A stretch of DNA of 64,000 nucleotides from Gammaproteobacteria bacterium (GCA_022600955.1 JAHZJK010000013.1:110811-174810), one strand, 5' to 3'. Shown: positions 51,514 to 63,927, numbered from the stretch's first letter. Notes: a model not told the origin generated them from the letters alone. A program made the numbers and translations.

Positions 51514-51627
51514 CTAGCCCTGGCGCTGCTTATGCCGTGCGTCAGTGCAGATCACTCGCACAACACCATTGCGGCGAACGATTTTGCAGTTTCTGCAGAT
51601 TTTTTTGACTGATGCTCTTACTTTCAT
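51514..51627 (-). CDS. rpmJ: 50S ribosomal protein L36
   Basis: A 37-aa frame read directly from the minus strand between secY and rpsM: it begins [20 protein letters not shown] and ends ARHKQRQG. The zinc ligands of the C+ form are all present (CRNC, a later Cys in VICTD and the His in RHKQ). It is the normal spc-operon position for this gene. Confidence 0.95.
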   Translation of the reverse strand: MKVRASVKKICRNCKIVRRNGVVRVICTDARHKQRQG

Positions 51628-51652
51628 GAGCTCTCTCCTAAGCGCTGACGAA

Positions 51653-53011
51653 TCAGCGAACTTGTCCACCCCGGCCGTAGTTGCGCAGGTTGGCTTTCTG
51701 CATCATGCCTTCGTACTGGTGACTCATTGCATGTGCCTGCATTTGTGACATGAAGTCCATCGTGACCACGACCAGAATCAGAAGGCTTGTGCCGCCGAAA
51801 CTGAACGGCATGCTCGGGTAGAACATACGTACGAACTCAGGCAACAGGCATACGCCAGCAATATAAATTGCGCCCCAGAACGTCAGTCGAGTCAGAACTC
51901 TGTCAATGTACTCTGCGGTCTGCGCCCCCGGTCGGATACCCGGCAGGAATGCGCCACCCTTCTTCAGCTGATCAGCCGTCTCTTTCGAGTTGTACTGCAG
52001 TGCTGTGTAGAAGAAGCAGAAGAATATGATCAAGGCTGCATACATCAGGACGTAAACAGGCTGACCGGGTCCGAGGTTGGCACCGATAGTCTGTAACGCC
52101 CGCTGTACTGCAGTCGGGTCGGCCGCCTGGCCGAAAAACTGTGCAATCGTCGCCGGGAACATCAGGATGCTCGAGGCGAAAATTGGCGGGATAACGCCCG
52201 CCATGTTGATCTTGAACGGCAAGTGAGTGCTCTGCGCCTGCATCATGCGGCGACCCTGCTGACGGCGCGCATAATTGACCGTAATTCGACGCTGTGCCCG
52301 CTCCATGTAGGTAACGAAAACAATCGCTGCGATGCCGCCGATCAACATGAGAATTGCTGTGATCGATGCCATCTCGCCGGTTCGAACCAGCTCAGCCGTT
52401 CCGGCGATCGCACCCGGCAATCCGGCCACAATACCCGCCAAAATGATCATCGAGATGCCGTTGCCGATACCGCGCTCGGTGATTTGTTCACCAAGCCACA
52501 TCAGGAATACCGTGCCCGTTACCAGCGTAATACACGCAGTGATCAGAAACGCCGGACCCGGATTCACGACCAGGCCAACCTGCCCCTGCAGCCAGGATGC
52601 AGCCGCTATCGACTGAAAACTCGCCAGTGCAACGGTGCCATAACGGGTGTACTTGACGATCTGCCGACGGCCCTGCTCGCCTTCTTTGCGCAGAGCCTCA
52701 AGGCTCGGCACGATACGGCTGGCCATCTGCATGATGATGGACGATGAAATGTACGGCACGATGCCCAGTGCAAAGATACCGAATCGCGACAACGCGCCAC
52801 CGGAGAACAGGTTAAACGTTGCGAGCAAGCCGCCCGACTGCTGCTGGAAAAATTCATTCAGCGCAACCGGGTCCACGCCAGGTACCGGTATATAGGTACC
52901 AACGCGATAAACGATCAGCGCGCCGATGAGAAACAGGATACGAATCTTGAGTTCGCCCAGTTTGCTCGCCTGCTTTGCCAGATCGGCCGGATTTTGTTGC
53001 TGCTTCGCCAT
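51653..53011 (-). CDS. secY: Protein translocase subunit SecY
   Basis: 452 aa with ten expected membrane helices. Key features are the first helix [21 protein letters not shown], the plug region after [19 protein letters not shown] and the cytoplasmic loop regions [18 protein letters not shown] and [20 protein letters not shown]. It starts 3 bp after rplO. Confidence 0.98.
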   Translation of the reverse strand: MAKQQQNPADLAKQASKLGELKIRILFLIGALIVYRVGTYIPVPGVDPVALNEFFQQQSGGLLATFNLFSGGALSRFGIFALGIVPYISSSIIMQMASRIVPSLEALRKEGEQGRRQIVKYTRYGTVALASFQSIAAASWLQGQVGLVVNPGPAFLITACITLVTGTVFLMWLGEQITERGIGNGISMIILAGIVAGLPGAIAGTAELVRTGEMASITAILMLIGGIAAIVFVTYMERAQRRITVNYARRQQGRRMMQAQSTHLPFKINMAGVIPPIFASSILMFPATIAQFFGQAADPTAVQRALQTIGANLGPGQPVYVLMYAALIIFFCFFYTALQYNSKETADQLKKGGAFLPGIRPGAQTAEYIDRVLTRLTFWGAIYIAGVCLLPEFVRMFYPSMPFSFGGTSLLILVVVTMDFMSQMQAHAMSHQYEGMMQKANLRNYGRGGQVR

Positions 53012-53014
53012 TAC

Positions 53015-53448
53015 TTATTCTTCAATACTTCCGCCAGCTTTCTCGATCTCAGCGCGCGCACCCTTGGTGACGGCCAGACCTTTCAACTTGACTGCTTTCT
53101 TGATTTCGCCGGACTTGATGACCTTAACTTTGGTTACAAATGCCGGAACCAGGTTCCCTGCCTTAAGAACATCCATATCGATGACGTCGGCACTCGGGAT
53201 CTCGAGTTCGTGCAGGCGCAGCTCAGCCGTCAAACGCGCCATGCGCGAACGGAAACCCACCTTTGGCAGGCGACGTTGAAGCGGCATCTGGCCACCCTCA
53301 AAACCTACCTTGTGGTAGCCACCGGAGCGCGACTTCTGGCCTTTAACACCACGTCCACTGGTCTTACCCTGACCAGCAGAATGGCCGCGACCCTTGCGCT
53401 TGCCTTCTTTTTGGCACCTTTTCCAGGTGCAAGATCGTTCAGACGCAT
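53015..53448 (-). CDS. rplO: 50S ribosomal protein L15, split by a one-base frameshift
   Basis: An ATG at 53448 begins [14 protein letters not shown], the standard L15 N-terminus. In that frame the text then turns to nonsense. The canonical continuation ([20 protein letters not shown]) and the rest of L15 ([15 protein letters not shown] through to [12 protein letters not shown]) lie in the -1 frame. The shift falls at a run of five T on the plus strand, 53408-53412, where the codons GCC AAA AAG are read; a -1 slip at AAG gives the exact expected protein, and one extra A would also restore it. The total span of 434 nt is one base short of 144 codons plus stop. Either a homopolymer error in the assembly, a true mutation, or programmed slippage. 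L15 is important for growth, so a dead gene is unlikely. It lies 1 bp after rpmD. Confidence 0.9.
53408..53412 (-). other. rplO: Frameshift point in rplO
   Basis: Five T on the plus strand, read as five A followed by G on the coding strand. The coding text CAAAAAG resembles the slippery A-AAA-AAG type but with C in the first place. Confidence 0.85.
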
Positions 53449-53449
53449 G

Positions 53450-53638
53450 TCAGGCTTCCTCTACCGAGACCATGTACGAGATGCGATTAATCATGCCGCG
53501 GTTCTCGGGTGTATCCAGAACAGTGACTGTCTGACGGATTTTTCGTAAACCCAGTCCAGTAATACAGCCTCTGTGGCTTTTCAACCGCCCGTATTTGCTC
53601 TTTAGCAGCGTGACCTTAAGTTCTTTTGGCTTCGCCAT
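53450..53638 (-). CDS. rpmD: 50S ribosomal protein L30
   Basis: 62 aa with [20 protein letters not shown] and [20 protein letters not shown]. It lies 43 bp after rpsE and 1 bp before rplO. Confidence 0.97.
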   Translation of the reverse strand: MAKPKELKVTLLKSKYGRLKSHRGCITGLGLRKIRQTVTVLDTPENRGMINRISYMVSVEEA

Positions 53639-53681
53639 GATCTAATCTCTAATTACTATTCGTTGATAATCCCCAGCCTTA

Positions 53682-54188
53682 TCAGGCGAGGATTTCCTTA
53701 ACTTTCTTGCCGCGCTTCGCCGCGATTGACTGCGGTGAGTGAATCTCCGACAGACCTTTGATCGTCGCACGCACAACATTGATCGGGTTACGCGATCCGT
53801 AGCTCTTCGCCAGTACGTTACGCACACCTGCTGCTTCGAAAACCGCGCGCATGGCACCACCGGCAATAACACCAGTACCTTCAGATGCAGGCTGCATGTA
53901 AACCAGCGTCGCGCCGTGGCGACCTTTCTTCGCATACTGCAAGGTATCGTTGTTCAGATTAATCGCAATCATGTTCTTGCGAGCAGACTGCATTGCTTTC
54001 TGAATCGCGATAGGTACTTCGCGTGCCTTACCGTAGCCGAACCCAACCTGGCCCTGGCCGTCGCCGACAACTGTCAGTGCGGTGAAACCAAATTGACGAC
54101 CGCCTTTAACCACTTTGGCGACACGGTTAACGGTGACCAGCTTTTCAATAAAGTCATCGTTTGCTTGATTTTGATCGTTTCTTGCCAT
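53682..54188 (-). CDS. rpsE: 30S ribosomal protein S5
   Basis: 168 aa. The double-stranded RNA-binding domain is [20 protein letters not shown], and the C-terminal domain starts with [20 protein letters not shown]. 10 bp after rplR. Confidence 0.98.
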   Translation of the reverse strand: MARNDQNQANDDFIEKLVTVNRVAKVVKGGRQFGFTALTVVGDGQGQVGFGYGKAREVPIAIQKAMQSARKNMIAINLNNDTLQYAKKGRHGATLVYMQPASEGTGVIAGGAMRAVFEAAGVRNVLAKSYGSRNPINVVRATIKGLSEIHSPQSIAAKRGKKVKEILA

Positions 54189-54198
54189 TGTCAGGTCC

Positions 54199-54558
54199 TT
54201 AGAACTTCAGTCCGGCTTCACGAGCCGCATCAGCCAGCGCTTTAACGCGGCCGTGGTAACGGAAACCGGAGCGATCGAACGCTACAGTGTCAACGCCAGC
54301 CGCCTTTGCTTTCTCGGCGATACGTGCGCCAACAATCGCTGCTGCCTCTACGTTGCCGCCATTTTTGATCCCCTTGCGAACCTCAGCTTCAAGCGTCGAC
54401 GCGGCAGCCAGCACCGTGCCTCCATCAGCGCCGAGAACCTGGGCATAAATATGCTGTGGCGTACGGTGAATGCTAAGGCGATTTGCCTCGAGTTCACTGA
54501 TCTTGGCGCGGCCTCTTCGGGCGCGACGTAAACGATTTTCTTTCTTGCTCAGCTTCAT
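54199..54558 (-). CDS. rplR: 50S ribosomal protein L18
   Basis: 119 aa with the 5S-RNA-binding end [20 protein letters not shown] and the strand [19 protein letters not shown]. 14 bp after rplF. Confidence 0.98.
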   Translation of the reverse strand: MKLSKKENRLRRARRGRAKISELEANRLSIHRTPQHIYAQVLGADGGTVLAAASTLEAEVRKGIKNGGNVEAAAIVGARIAEKAKAAGVDTVAFDRSGFRYHGRVKALADAAREAGLKF

Positions 54559-54572
54559 GGGTACTTACCTAA

Positions 54573-55106
54573 TTATTTCTTCTTCGCTTCTTTCAGAACG
54601 ACACGCTCATCGGCATATCGAACGCCCTTGCCTTTGTAAGGTTCAGGTGGACGGAAGCGGCGAATTTCTGCAGCGACCTGACCAACTTTCTGTTTGTCAG
54701 CGCCCTTGATAACAACTTCGGTCTGGCTCGGCGTTTCAATCGAAATACCATCCGGTGCTGCATAAACAACCGGGTGAGAAAAACCGAGTGACAGGTTCAG
54801 CTTGCTGCCCTGTGCCTGCGCGCGATAACCAACACCAACCAGCTCCAACTTACGCTCAAAGCCTTCTGAAACGCCCTGCGCCATGTTGGCGATAAGCGAC
54901 CGCATCGTGCCTGTAATGGCGCTTGAAAAACGCGAACCGGAACGTGGTGCCAGCTTGATCTCACCTTCTTCCTGCGACAGCGTAACTTCCGAGTTCAATT
55001 CCATAGACAGCTCACCCTTTCCGCCCTTCAGCGTTATTCGGTTTCCGTCTTGCTTGAACTCGACGCCTTTTGGCAGTTCAACCGGTACTTTTGCAATTCT
55101 TGACAT
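54573..55106 (-). CDS. rplF: 50S ribosomal protein L6
   Basis: 177 aa starting [17 protein letters not shown], with the C-terminal [19 protein letters not shown]. 31 bp after rpsH. Confidence 0.98.
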   Translation of the reverse strand: MSRIAKVPVELPKGVEFKQDGNRITLKGGKGELSMELNSEVTLSQEEGEIKLAPRSGSRFSSAITGTMRSLIANMAQGVSEGFERKLELVGVGYRAQAQGSKLNLSLGFSHPVVYAAPDGISIETPSQTEVVIKGADKQKVGQVAAEIRRFRPPEPYKGKGVRYADERVVLKEAKKK

Positions 55107-55137
55107 AGTCCTGTCTCTTCTTAGATGAGGTTAAGCG

Positions 55138-55533
55138 TTACGAAACGACGCAAAGAACCTCACCACCAATACCTTTTTCACGTGCCTGGCGATCACTCAT
55201 CACGCCAGCCGACGTTGAAACGATGGCCACACCGAGCCCACCCAATACTTTCGGCAACTCACTCTTGGCGCGATAAATACGCAGACCAGGCTTACTGGTT
55301 CGCTGGATCGTCTCAATTACCGGCGCACCTTCGAAATACTTCAGTTCCACTGTGAGCTGTTTCTCCGCGCCTTCACCTTCCGTCGCGAAACCCACTATGT
55401 AACCTTCGTCCTGCAATACTTTAGCGACCGCCTCTTTCGCTTTCGAAGCGGGCATCGTGACGCTTACTTTGCGTGCACTCTGGCCGTTGCGAATACGAGT
55501 CAGCATGTCTGCAATGGGGTCAGTCATAGTCAT
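55138..55533 (-). CDS. rpsH: 30S ribosomal protein S8
   Basis: 131 aa with [20 protein letters not shown] and the end [21 protein letters not shown]8 represses the spc operon in E. coli by binding near the rplE start; that site was not confirmed here. Confidence 0.98.
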   Translation of the reverse strand: MTMTDPIADMLTRIRNGQSARKVSVTMPASKAKEAVAKVLQDEGYIVGFATEGEGAEKQLTVELKYFEGAPVIETIQRTSKPGLRIYRAKSELPKVLGGLGVAIVSTSAGVMSDRQAREKGIGGEVLCVVS

Positions 55534-55547
55534 GTTGTTTTCTCCAC

Positions 55548-55853
55548 CTACCAGCTGGCTTTCGTCAGCCCGGGGATTTCGCCATTCATGGCTGCTTCAC
55601 GGAGCTTGTTACGGCCGAGGCCAAATTTGCGATAAACGCCATGCGGACGACCGGTAATAGCGCAACGATTTCGCTGACGCGTCGGGCTTCCATCACGCGG
55701 CAAGCTGTTCAGCTTCGCCTGTGCAACAGCGCGCTCATCATCAGAGCTGTTGATGTTGCGGACGATCGCTTTCAGCGCCTTGCGCTTCTCAGCTTGCCGA
55801 GCTACCAGCTTGGCACGCTTTTGTTCGCGCATAATCATCGACTTCTTAGCCAT
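55548..55853 (-). CDS. rpsN: 30S ribosomal protein S14
   Basis: 101 aa, the long zinc-free form of proteobacteria: [20 protein letters not shown] and [20 protein letters not shown]. 9 bp after rplE. Confidence 0.98.
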   Translation of the reverse strand: MAKKSMIMREQKRAKLVARQAEKRKALKAIVRNINSSDDERAVAQAKLNSLPRDGSPTRQRNRCAITGRPHGVYRKFGLGRNKLREAAMNGEIPGLTKASW

Positions 55854-55862
55854 GTGTTCTCT

Positions 55863-56402
55863 CTATTTCTTAAACGGGAAGTTAAACGCTTCGAGAAGCG
55901 CCTTGCCTTCCTCGGGGTTGCGCGCCGTCGTAGTAATGATGATATCCATACCACGCAGTGCATCAATTTCGTCGTAGTTGATCTCAGGAAAAATAATCTG
56001 TTCCTGAACGCCCATGCTGTAGTTGCCCTGGCGATCGAACGACTTCGGGTTTAAACCACGAAAGTCACGAATACGCGGAATTGCAATATTGACGAGACGA
56101 TCCAGGAATTCGTACATGCGTTCACGACGCAATGTGACCTTGCAGCCGATCGGCATGCCGTCGCGAATCTTGAACCCGGCAACCGACTTGCGTGCAAGTG
56201 TTGTTACCGGCTTCTGACCTGCAATCTTCTGCATGTCTTCACGTGCCTTTTCCATGATCTTCTTGTCAGCAACCGCTTCACCAACACCCATGTTAATGGT
56301 GATCTTGGTGATCTTCGGTACTTCCATCGGATTTTCCAGACCGAGCTTTTTCTGGATTTGACCAGCGAGCTCTGCTGAATACTGTTCCTGTAAACGTGCC
56401 AT
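55863..56402 (-). CDS. rplE: 50S ribosomal protein L5
   Basis: 179 aa with [39 protein letters not shown] and [20 protein letters not shown]. 10 bp after rplX. Confidence 0.98.
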   Translation of the reverse strand: MARLQEQYSAELAGQIQKKLGLENPMEVPKITKITINMGVGEAVADKKIMEKAREDMQKIAGQKPVTTLARKSVAGFKIRDGMPIGCKVTLRRERMYEFLDRLVNIAIPRIRDFRGLNPKSFDRQGNYSMGVQEQIIFPEINYDEIDALRGMDIIITTTARNPEEGKALLEAFNFPFKK

Positions 56403-56412
56403 CTCGATTCTC

Positions 56413-56724
56413 TTAAATGTCGACTACGTCGCCGCTCTTGAAAACGCGTACTTTCTTGCCATTTTCAATGCGGAAACCGACTCGTTCGCCCTTTTTACTT
56501 TTTGGGTTGAAAACGAGTACGTTCGAAATATCCATCGGCATCGCCGTATCTTTGATACCGCCTGCCTCGCCAATATTCGGGTTAGGCTTAACGTGTTTCT
56601 TTGCGAGGTTAATGCCTTCAACCTTCACACGATCATCGTTAAAGATCTCAAGCACCGTCCCACGTCGGCCCTTGTCTTTGCCGGCCGTGACGATAACTTC
56701 GTCGCCTGTTCTAATCTTGTTCAT
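56413..56724 (-). CDS. rplX: 50S ribosomal protein L24
   Basis: 103 aa with the KOW motif [20 protein letters not shown] and [20 protein letters not shown]. 40 bp after rplN. Confidence 0.98.
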   Translation of the reverse strand: MNKIRTGDEVIVTAGKDKGRRGTVLEIFNDDRVKVEGINLAKKHVKPNPNIGEAGGIKDTAMPMDISNVLVFNPKSKKGERVGFRIENGKKVRVFKSGDVVDI

Positions 56725-56764
56725 AGCTAAATTCCGTACTAACTCAGTTCCTAAAGAACCGCCT

Positions 56765-57133
56765 TTAAAGAACTTCTGGGGCCAGCGAAATAATCTTCAT
56801 AAATTTGCTGCTGCGCAGTTCGCGTGTTACCGGTCCAAAAATACGTGTACCGATCGGCTCGAGACGTGCGTTTAGCAGTACGGCCGCGTTGCCGTCGAAA
56901 CGAATCAGCGAACCGTCTTTACGACGTACACCCTTACGGGTACGCACAACAACGGCGTTGTAGACCTCACCCTTCTTGACCTTGCCACGCGGGATTGCGT
57001 CTTTAACGCTTACCTTGATGACATCGCCAACACCGGCATAACGACGCTTGGATCCACCGAGCACCTTAATGCACTGCACACGGCGAGCACCGGAGTTGTC
57101 GGCTGCGTCCAAAACTGTCTGCATCTGAATCAT
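56765..57133 (-). CDS. rplN: 50S ribosomal protein L14
   Basis: 122 aa with [20 protein letters not shown] and the end [20 protein letters not shown]14 is the binding partner of RsfS. It starts the spc part, only 19 bp after rpsQ, so no separate strong promoter is evident. Confidence 0.98.
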   Translation of the reverse strand: MIQMQTVLDAADNSGARRVQCIKVLGGSKRRYAGVGDVIKVSVKDAIPRGKVKKGEVYNAVVVRTRKGVRRKDGSLIRFDGNAAVLLNARLEPIGTRIFGPVTRELRSSKFMKIISLAPEVL

Positions 57134-57152
57134 GACTGCATCCTAAGTATTG

Positions 57153-57419
57153 TTACTTGTCCGCCGCGCGTTCAACAACGTTGACGACTGACCAGGACTT
57201 GTTCTTTGAAATCGGACGACACTCCGAGATAGCAACGCGGTCGCCCGCTTTGCACTCATTCGCCGCATCGTGTGCCATCACCTTGGTGGTACGGCGAATG
57301 TACTTACCGTAAACCGGGTGCTTAATTAGGCGTTCGATAGCGACGGACACAGTCTTGTCCATCTTGTCGCTAACAACACGACCTGTAATCGTGCGTTGTA
57401 CCTTTTTCTCTTCACTCAT
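57153..57419 (-). CDS. rpsQ: 30S ribosomal protein S17
   Basis: 88 aa with [20 protein letters not shown] and [20 protein letters not shown]. Overlaps rpmC by 4 bp. Confidence 0.98.
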   Translation of the reverse strand: MSEEKKVQRTITGRVVSDKMDKTVSVAIERLIKHPVYGKYIRRTTKVMAHDAANECKAGDRVAISECRPISKNKSWSVVNVVERAADK

Positions 57420-57622
57420 TTCGCTTCACCCGCTGCACGGCTCAACTCGTTCATAACGGTCTTGACGCGCGCGATATTTTTTCGGACACGGCTGTGCTCA
57501 TGAATCTGTGCGAGCTCACCGGTTGACTGCTGCATACGCAGGTTGAACTGCTCACGACGCAGAGCGACAAGCTCTTCGCCGAGTTCTTCAACCGACTTCT
57601 TGCGGAGGTCTGCTGCATTCAT
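57416..57622 (-). CDS. rpmC: 50S ribosomal protein L29
   Basis: 68 aa with the helical hairpin [20 protein letters not shown] and the end [20 protein letters not shown]. Overlaps rplP by 1 bp. Confidence 0.97.
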   Translation of the reverse strand: MNAADLRKKSVEELGEELVALRREQFNLRMQQSTGELAQIHEHSRVRKNIARVKTVMNELSRAAGEAK

Positions 57623-58035
57623 TACATCACCTGCCGTTTCACAAACGTGGTTCCAAATGGCAGCTTCGCAGCAGCCAGGCGAAACGCTTCACGAGCGATT
57701 TCTTCGGAAACACCTTCCATCTCATAAAGGACGCGGCCTGGCTGAATCTGGCAAACCCAGTATTCAACGTTACCTTTACCCTTACCCTGACGTACCTCAA
57801 GCGGCTTCTTGGAGATCGGCTTGTCCGGGAAAACCCGAATCCAGATCTTTCCGCCACGCTTGATGTGACGTGTCATTGCCCGGCGAGCAGCCTCAATCTG
57901 ACGTGCAGTCAAACGACCGCGATCGGTCGCTTTGAGTCCGTACTCACCGAACGAAACATTACTTCCGCGCAGTGCCAGGCCACGATTGCGCCCCTTAAAC
58001 TGCTTGCGAAATTTTGTTCTTTTTGGCTGTAGCAT
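57622..58035 (-). CDS. rplP: 50S ribosomal protein L16
   Basis: 137 aa with [19 protein letters not shown], the arginine region [20 protein letters not shown] and [20 protein letters not shown]. 12 bp after rpsC. Confidence 0.98.
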   Translation of the reverse strand: MLQPKRTKFRKQFKGRNRGLALRGSNVSFGEYGLKATDRGRLTARQIEAARRAMTRHIKRGGKIWIRVFPDKPISKKPLEVRQGKGKGNVEYWVCQIQPGRVLYEMEGVSEEIAREAFRLAAAKLPFGTTFVKRQVM

Positions 58036-58047
58036 TGTTGTCTTCTC

Positions 58048-58740
58048 TTACGAACGTGCGCCAGCAGCTGCTTCACTAGCTTCAGCTGGTATCGCTTCGG
58101 GCTTGTCAAAAACCTCGCCCTTGAAAATCCATACTTTCACGCCGATCACACCATATGTCGTGTGTGCTTCAGCCGTGCCGTAGTCAATGTCCGCCCGCAG
58201 CGTGTGCAGTGGAACACGACCCTCGCGGTACCATTCAGAACGAGCAATTTCTGCACCGTTCAAACGACCGCCTACTTTTACTTTGATGCCCTCAGCACCG
58301 ACACGCATTGTGTTGGTAACTGCACGCTTCATAGCGCGACGGAACATTACGCGGCGCTCCAGCTGCTGCGCGATACCTTCGGCCACCAGCTGTGCGTCAA
58401 GCTCTGGCTTGCGAACTTCGTTGATATTGATCCGAACTTCACCAATATTCATGCCGACCATCTTCGCCACTTCAGCGCGCAGCTTTTCGATGTCCTCGCC
58501 CTTCTTGCCGATGACGATTCCCGGTCGTGCCGTGTGAATCGTGATGTTGCATTTCTTGGACGGGCGCTCGATAGCGATGCGGCTAACGGATGCGTCCTTC
58601 AACTTTTTCTTGATGAAGCCGCGAATCAAATGGTCCGCGCGAATGTGCTCCGGAAACGTCTTGGTGTCGGCATACCATTTAGATGCCCAATCCTTGACGA
58701 TACCGAGGCGAATTCCTGTTGGATGTACTTTCTGACCCAT
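58048..58740 (-). CDS. rpsC: 30S ribosomal protein S3
   Basis: The start was set at [18 protein letters not shown] (58740), the universal S3 N-terminus, 1 bp after rplV. The KH domain shows [18 protein letters not shown]. 230 aa. Confidence 0.98.
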   Translation of the reverse strand: MGQKVHPTGIRLGIVKDWASKWYADTKTFPEHIRADHLIRGFIKKKLKDASVSRIAIERPSKKCNITIHTARPGIVIGKKGEDIEKLRAEVAKMVGMNIGEVRININEVRKPELDAQLVAEGIAQQLERRVMFRRAMKRAVTNTMRVGAEGIKVKVGGRLNGAEIARSEWYREGRVPLHTLRADIDYGTAEAHTTYGVIGVKVWIFKGEVFDKPEAIPAEASEAAAGARS

Positions 58741-58741
58741 A

Positions 58742-59077
58742 TTAGTTCTCGTCCCCGACGCGGATCGTGATGTGGCTATTCCGCTTGATAATCCGTGCGC
58801 CACGACCTTTTGCACGAGCACGAAAACGACGTAATGTCGGTGCTTCGTCAACTTCTATAGTCGCGACTTTCAATTCGTCGATGTCCGCACCGTGGTTGTG
58901 CTCTGCGTTAGCGACTGCCGACTCCAGAACCTTCTTTACGATACGAGCGCTTTTCTTCGGTGAGAAAGTCAAAGTACGCAATGCTTCGTCGACAGTCTTG
59001 CCGCGGATGACATCAGCCACCAGCCGGCATTTCTGCGGCGATACTCGTGCGTATCTCAGTTTTGCTGCAACTTGCAT
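58742..59077 (-). CDS. rplV: 50S ribosomal protein L22
   Basis: 111 aa with [20 protein letters not shown], the exit-tunnel loop [20 protein letters not shown] and the end [15 protein letters not shown]. 11 bp after rpsS. Confidence 0.98.
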   Translation of the reverse strand: MQVAAKLRYARVSPQKCRLVADVIRGKTVDEALRTLTFSPKKSARIVKKVLESAVANAEHNHGADIDELKVATIEVDEAPTLRRFRARAKGRGARIIKRNSHITIRVGDEN

Positions 59078-59088
59078 TAACCAGCTCC

Positions 59089-59361
59089 CTACTTCGTCTT
59101 CCGATCACCGGAGTGACCGCGGAAGGTACGTGTCATCGCAAACTCACCGAGCTTGTGACCAACCATGTTCTCGGAAATCAAAACCGGCACATGTTGACGA
59201 CCGTTGTGAACGGCGATGGTCAAACCCACCATGTCAGGCAATACCATTGAACGACGCGACCAGGTCTTGATTGGCCGACGATCATTCGCCTTGGCTGCTA
59301 CGGCTACCTTCTTCGTCAGGTGGTTATCGACGAATGGGCCCTTTCTTACGCTACGCGGCAT
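59089..59361 (-). CDS. rpsS: 30S ribosomal protein S19
   Basis: 90 aa starting [19 protein letters not shown], with [20 protein letters not shown]. 12 bp after rplB. Confidence 0.98.
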   Translation of the reverse strand: MPRSVRKGPFVDNHLTKKVAVAAKANDRRPIKTWSRRSMVLPDMVGLTIAVHNGRQHVPVLISENMVGHKLGEFAMTRTFRGHSGDRKTK

Positions 59362-59373
59362 TATCGAAATCCT

Positions 59374-60207
<834 letters not shown>

Positions 60208-60219
60208 GTCTGGTAACCC

Positions 60220-60528
60220 TTATTCTGTGCCGAAAAGCTCTTCGACGGAGCTTCCGTCAGCGAGCTTCACGTAAGCCTTCTTCCAATCCGGACGTTTGCC
60301 TTTCGTCGCCTGGAATCGCTTGCTCTTGCCGTTAACGTTAACGACCTGAACAGCATCTACCTTGACTTCGAAGAGCAGCTCAACTGCCTGCGCTACTTCT
60401 TTCTTCGTAGCGTCAGTCCGAACCTTCAATACAACCTGGTTATTCTCAGCAGCCATATGCGCCTTTTCAGAAAGGTGCGGACCACGGATAACCGTCAATA
60501 ATCTTTCCTGGTGCAGAGCTCGACTCAT
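60220..60528 (-). CDS. rplW: 50S ribosomal protein L23
   Basis: 102 aa with [20 protein letters not shown] and the exit-site docking face for trigger factor and SRP ([19 protein letters not shown]). Overlaps rplD by 4 bp. Confidence 0.98.
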   Translation of the reverse strand: MSRALHQERLLTVIRGPHLSEKAHMAAENNQVVLKVRTDATKKEVAQAVELLFEVKVDAVQVVNVNGKSKRFQATKGKRPDWKKAYVKLADGSSVEELFGTE

Positions 60529-61127
60529 GACAGGCGCTCCTCGATCAGCTTCAACGCCGGCAGCGTCACCAGTACCTTCTCAAAGCGAATCAGAACGACC
60601 GGATCCATCGAAGCGACGTCGCAGATACCAACATTTGGCAGGTTGCGCGCAGCGAGAAACAATTTCTCATCAAATGCTTCGTTCAGAACCAAAACGCTGT
60701 CGAGATCAAACTCTTTCAACTTCGTTGCCAGAAGCTTTGTCTTCGGCGCCTCAAGGGCAAGCTCGTTGACGATAACGAGACGATCCTGACGAATCAGCTC
60801 AGAAAACACCGAGCGCAATGCGGCACGGTACATTTTCTTGTTAACTTTCTGGTCATAGCTACGCGGCTGTGCAGCGAATGTACGGCCACCACCTACCCAG
60901 ATAGGACCACGAGTGGTACCAGCACGAGCACGACCGGTGCCTTTTTGATTCCAGGGCTTTGCACCACCACCACGTACGGCCGAGCGATTCTTCTGAGCTT
61001 TGGTGCCAGCGCGTGCGCCTGCGAGGTATGCCGTAACAACCTGGTGAACCAGAGCCTCATTGAATTCAGCACCGAATGCCGCTTCTGCGACATCAACCGA
61101 ACCTTTGTCTTGTAATTTCAGTTTCAT
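60525..61127 (-). CDS. rplD: 50S ribosomal protein L4
   Basis: 200 aa with the long loop [20 protein letters not shown] and [20 protein letters not shown]. In E. coli L4 binds the S10 leader and represses the operon. Here the candidate leader lies before rplC (see that entry). Confidence 0.98.
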   Translation of the reverse strand: MKLKLQDKGSVDVAEAAFGAEFNEALVHQVVTAYLAGARAGTKAQKNRSAVRGGGAKPWNQKGTGRARAGTTRGPIWVGGGRTFAAQPRSYDQKVNKKMYRAALRSVFSELIRQDRLVIVNELALEAPKTKLLATKLKEFDLDSVLVLNEAFDEKLFLAARNLPNVGICDVASMDPVVLIRFEKVLVTLPALKLIEERLS

Positions 61128-61138
61128 TGCCGCGCCCC

Positions 61139-61783
61139 TTACTTCTTGGCCTTGATTGCGGGGCGAACAACGACACTGCCACCGCGATGACCCGGGACAG
61201 CGCCCTTGATCAGGAGAAGATTACGTTCGGCATCGACGCGTACAACCTCGAGGTTTTGTACGGTACGGCGAACGTTACCCATGTGACCCGACATTTTCTT
61301 ACCTTTGAAAACACGGCCCGGCGTCTGGTTCTGACCAATAGAACCTGGAGCACGATGCGCGAGCGAGTTACCGTGCGTCGCATCCTGCATGCTGAAGTTG
61401 TGGCGCTTGACGGTACCGGCGAAGCCTTTACCAATCGAGGTGCCGATCACATCAACCTTCTGGCCTTCCTCGAAGAGGTCGACCTTGAGCTCGTTGCCAG
61501 TCGCGAATTCACCATCATCAGCGTCTTCAAGGCGGAACTCAGTAATAAGGTCGCCGGCTTCAACCTTTGCTGCTGCAAAGTGGCCAGCTGCAGGCTTAAC
61601 CACCCGGGACGCTTTACGACTGCCCGCTACAACCTGCAGCGCGCGATAGCCGTCCGTCTCCATGGTTTTCACCTGAGTGATTCGGTTCGGTTGTGCCTCA
61701 ATTACGGTAACTGGAATCGAAACTCCGTCGTCCGTAAAGACACGTGTCATACCGCATTTGCGGCCAACAAGACCCATCGTCAT
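61139..61783 (-). CDS. rplC: 50S ribosomal protein L3
   Basis: The start was set at [19 protein letters not shown] (61783), with GAGG 8 nt upstream. 214 aa. The family segments [20 protein letters not shown] and [18 protein letters not shown] are clear. It is preceded by a long leader, unlike the E. coli case where it directly follows rpsJ. Confidence 0.97.
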   Translation of the reverse strand: MTMGLVGRKCGMTRVFTDDGVSIPVTVIEAQPNRITQVKTMETDGYRALQVVAGSRKASRVVKPAAGHFAAAKVEAGDLITEFRLEDADDGEFATGNELKVDLFEEGQKVDVIGTSIGKGFAGTVKRHNFSMQDATHGNSLAHRAPGSIGQNQTPGRVFKGKKMSGHMGNVRRTVQNLEVVRVDAERNLLLIKGAVPGHRGGSVVVRPAIKAKK

Positions 61784-62079
61784 CTTTAAAACCTCGCACC
61801 GACTTCGTTTGGTCAGTGACAATCTCTAAATTTACTGTTGCACCGTGGTCACTTCGATTGGCGACCACTGCTTTTCATTCTTCTCAGACATGCGAAAGGG
61901 CCAGCCATCGCTGAGGACCTTGTCCTCTATGCTCTGGGGCTGACCCAAGCTCCGAACCGATCATTCAGCCGGTCCGGCAATTCCGGGATTTGCCGTGTCG
62001 CCCTCGGTTGCCTGGCGACTGGTAATACTTAAACTGCGTCTGGCCGACTCCCGGTCCGGCCAATTGCAGCGAGCCCGCA
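61784..62079 (-). promoter_or_regulatory. Structured leader of the rplC-headed S10 operon
   Basis: About 290 nt of untranslated RNA are expected between the promoter and rplC. On the minus strand it forms at least three hairpins: one near the 5' end (GGCC arms at about 62042-62062), a long one with outer 8-bp arms at 61899-61906 and 61938-61945 and an inner 6-bp stem (61913-61918 with 61922-61927), and a 6-bp stem at 61845-61850 with 61863-61868. The position and structure suggest an autoregulatory S10-type leader bound by L4, but no match to the E. coli leader was shown. No U-run terminator lies in it. Confidence 0.6.
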
Positions 62080-62107
62080 ATTATACGACTTGAAACCCTT
62101 ATTACAA
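62080..62107 (-). promoter_or_regulatory. Strong sigma-70 promoter before rplC
   Basis: On the minus strand TTGTAA (62102-62107) and a perfect TATAAT (62080-62085) are separated by 16 bp. A GC-rich start region (TGCGGGC) follows, typical of stringently controlled ribosomal promoters. The upstream part is AT-rich, like an UP element (AAAAAATACTGCAAAAAAG, about 62120-62140). Confidence 0.8.
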
Positions 62108-62195
62108 GCGGATTCCAGACTTTTTTGCAGTATTTTTTATGCTTAAATCAAGCTAATAAAATCAATCACTTAGCGAACCTTCGCGGGCGGACGAG

Positions 62196-62252
62196 ATCAT
62201 TGTTTCCAGGAAACAAAGCGCAGCGCAGCGAGCCATTCCAGGAAACAATGAT
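62196..62252. repeat. Inverted and direct repeat between rpsJ and the rplC promoter
   Basis: ATCATTGTTTCC (62196-62207) and GGAAACAATGAT (62241-62252) form a 12-bp perfect inverted repeat around a GC-rich loop. The inner part TTGTTTCCAGGAAACAA (62200-62216) is itself a palindrome, and the CCAGGAAACAA unit occurs twice, so alternative folds exist. It may be the rpsJ 3' end signal or an old small mobile repeat. Confidence 0.75.
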
Positions 62253-62284
62253 GTCGGCCGACGATGCACGGCCGCTTATCGTTG

Positions 62285-62599
62285 TTAATTCAGCTTGATT
62301 TGAACGTCAACGCCCGCAGGAAGCTCAAGCTTCATGAGGGCATCAACAGTCTTGTCCGTCGGATCAACGATATCCATCAAACGCTTGTGGGTACGGATTT
62401 CGTACTGGTCACGAGCATCCTTGTTCACGTGCGGTGAAATCAGAACGGTGTAACGCTCTTTTCTCATCGGCAACGGAATAGGGCCCTTGACCGTGGCACC
62501 CGTGCGTTTGGCGGTGTCGACGATCTCGCGCGCTGAGTTGTCGATCAAGCGATGATCAAACGCTTTCAGGCGGATACGAATATTCTGGTTAGTTGCCAT
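62285..62599 (-). CDS. rpsJ: 30S ribosomal protein S10 (NusE)
   Basis: 104 aa with [20 protein letters not shown] and [20 protein letters not shown]. It lies 5 bp after tuf and 500 bp before rplC, so it seems to be expressed with tuf rather than with the other S10-operon genes. Confidence 0.98.
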   Translation of the reverse strand: MATNQNIRIRLKAFDHRLIDNSAREIVDTAKRTGATVKGPIPLPMRKERYTVLISPHVNKDARDQYEIRTHKRLMDIVDPTDKTVDALMKLELPAGVDVQIKLN

Positions 62600-62604
62600 A
62601 TCTA

Positions 62605-63795
<1,191 letters not shown>

Positions 63796-63852
63796 GAGAC
63801 TTTCCTGCGTATCTAAAAATAAAAAAACCGGTTACAAACACTTTTCAATCTT

Positions 63853-63927
63853 TGGAGCCCACACCCGGATTTGAACCGGGGACCTCTTCCTTACCAAGGA
63901 AGTGCTCTGCCCCTGAGCTATGTGGGC
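63853..63927 (-). tRNA. tRNA-Thr (GGT anticodon)
   Basis: The minus strand gives a complete cloverleaf of 75 nt including an encoded CCA: acceptor GCCCACA paired with TGTGGGC, an anticodon stem CTTCC/GGAAG around the loop TTGGTAA (anticodon GGT), and a T arm CCCGG-TTCAAAT-CCGGG. It lies 57 bp upstream of tuf, the place of thrT before tufB in E. coli. Confidence 0.95.

Noticed and set aside
53015..53287. Treating the internal ATG at 53287 as a separate short protein
   Set aside because: Its product is the C-terminal part of L15, and the N-terminal part is present directly upstream in a neighbouring frame, so a single frameshifted rplO explains both.
63814..63840. T-rich stretch with AACCGGTT between tRNA-Thr and tuf as a terminator
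   Set aside because: The stem is only a self-complementary 8-mer with no loop, so it should not terminate; co-transcription of tRNA-Thr and tuf remains likely.
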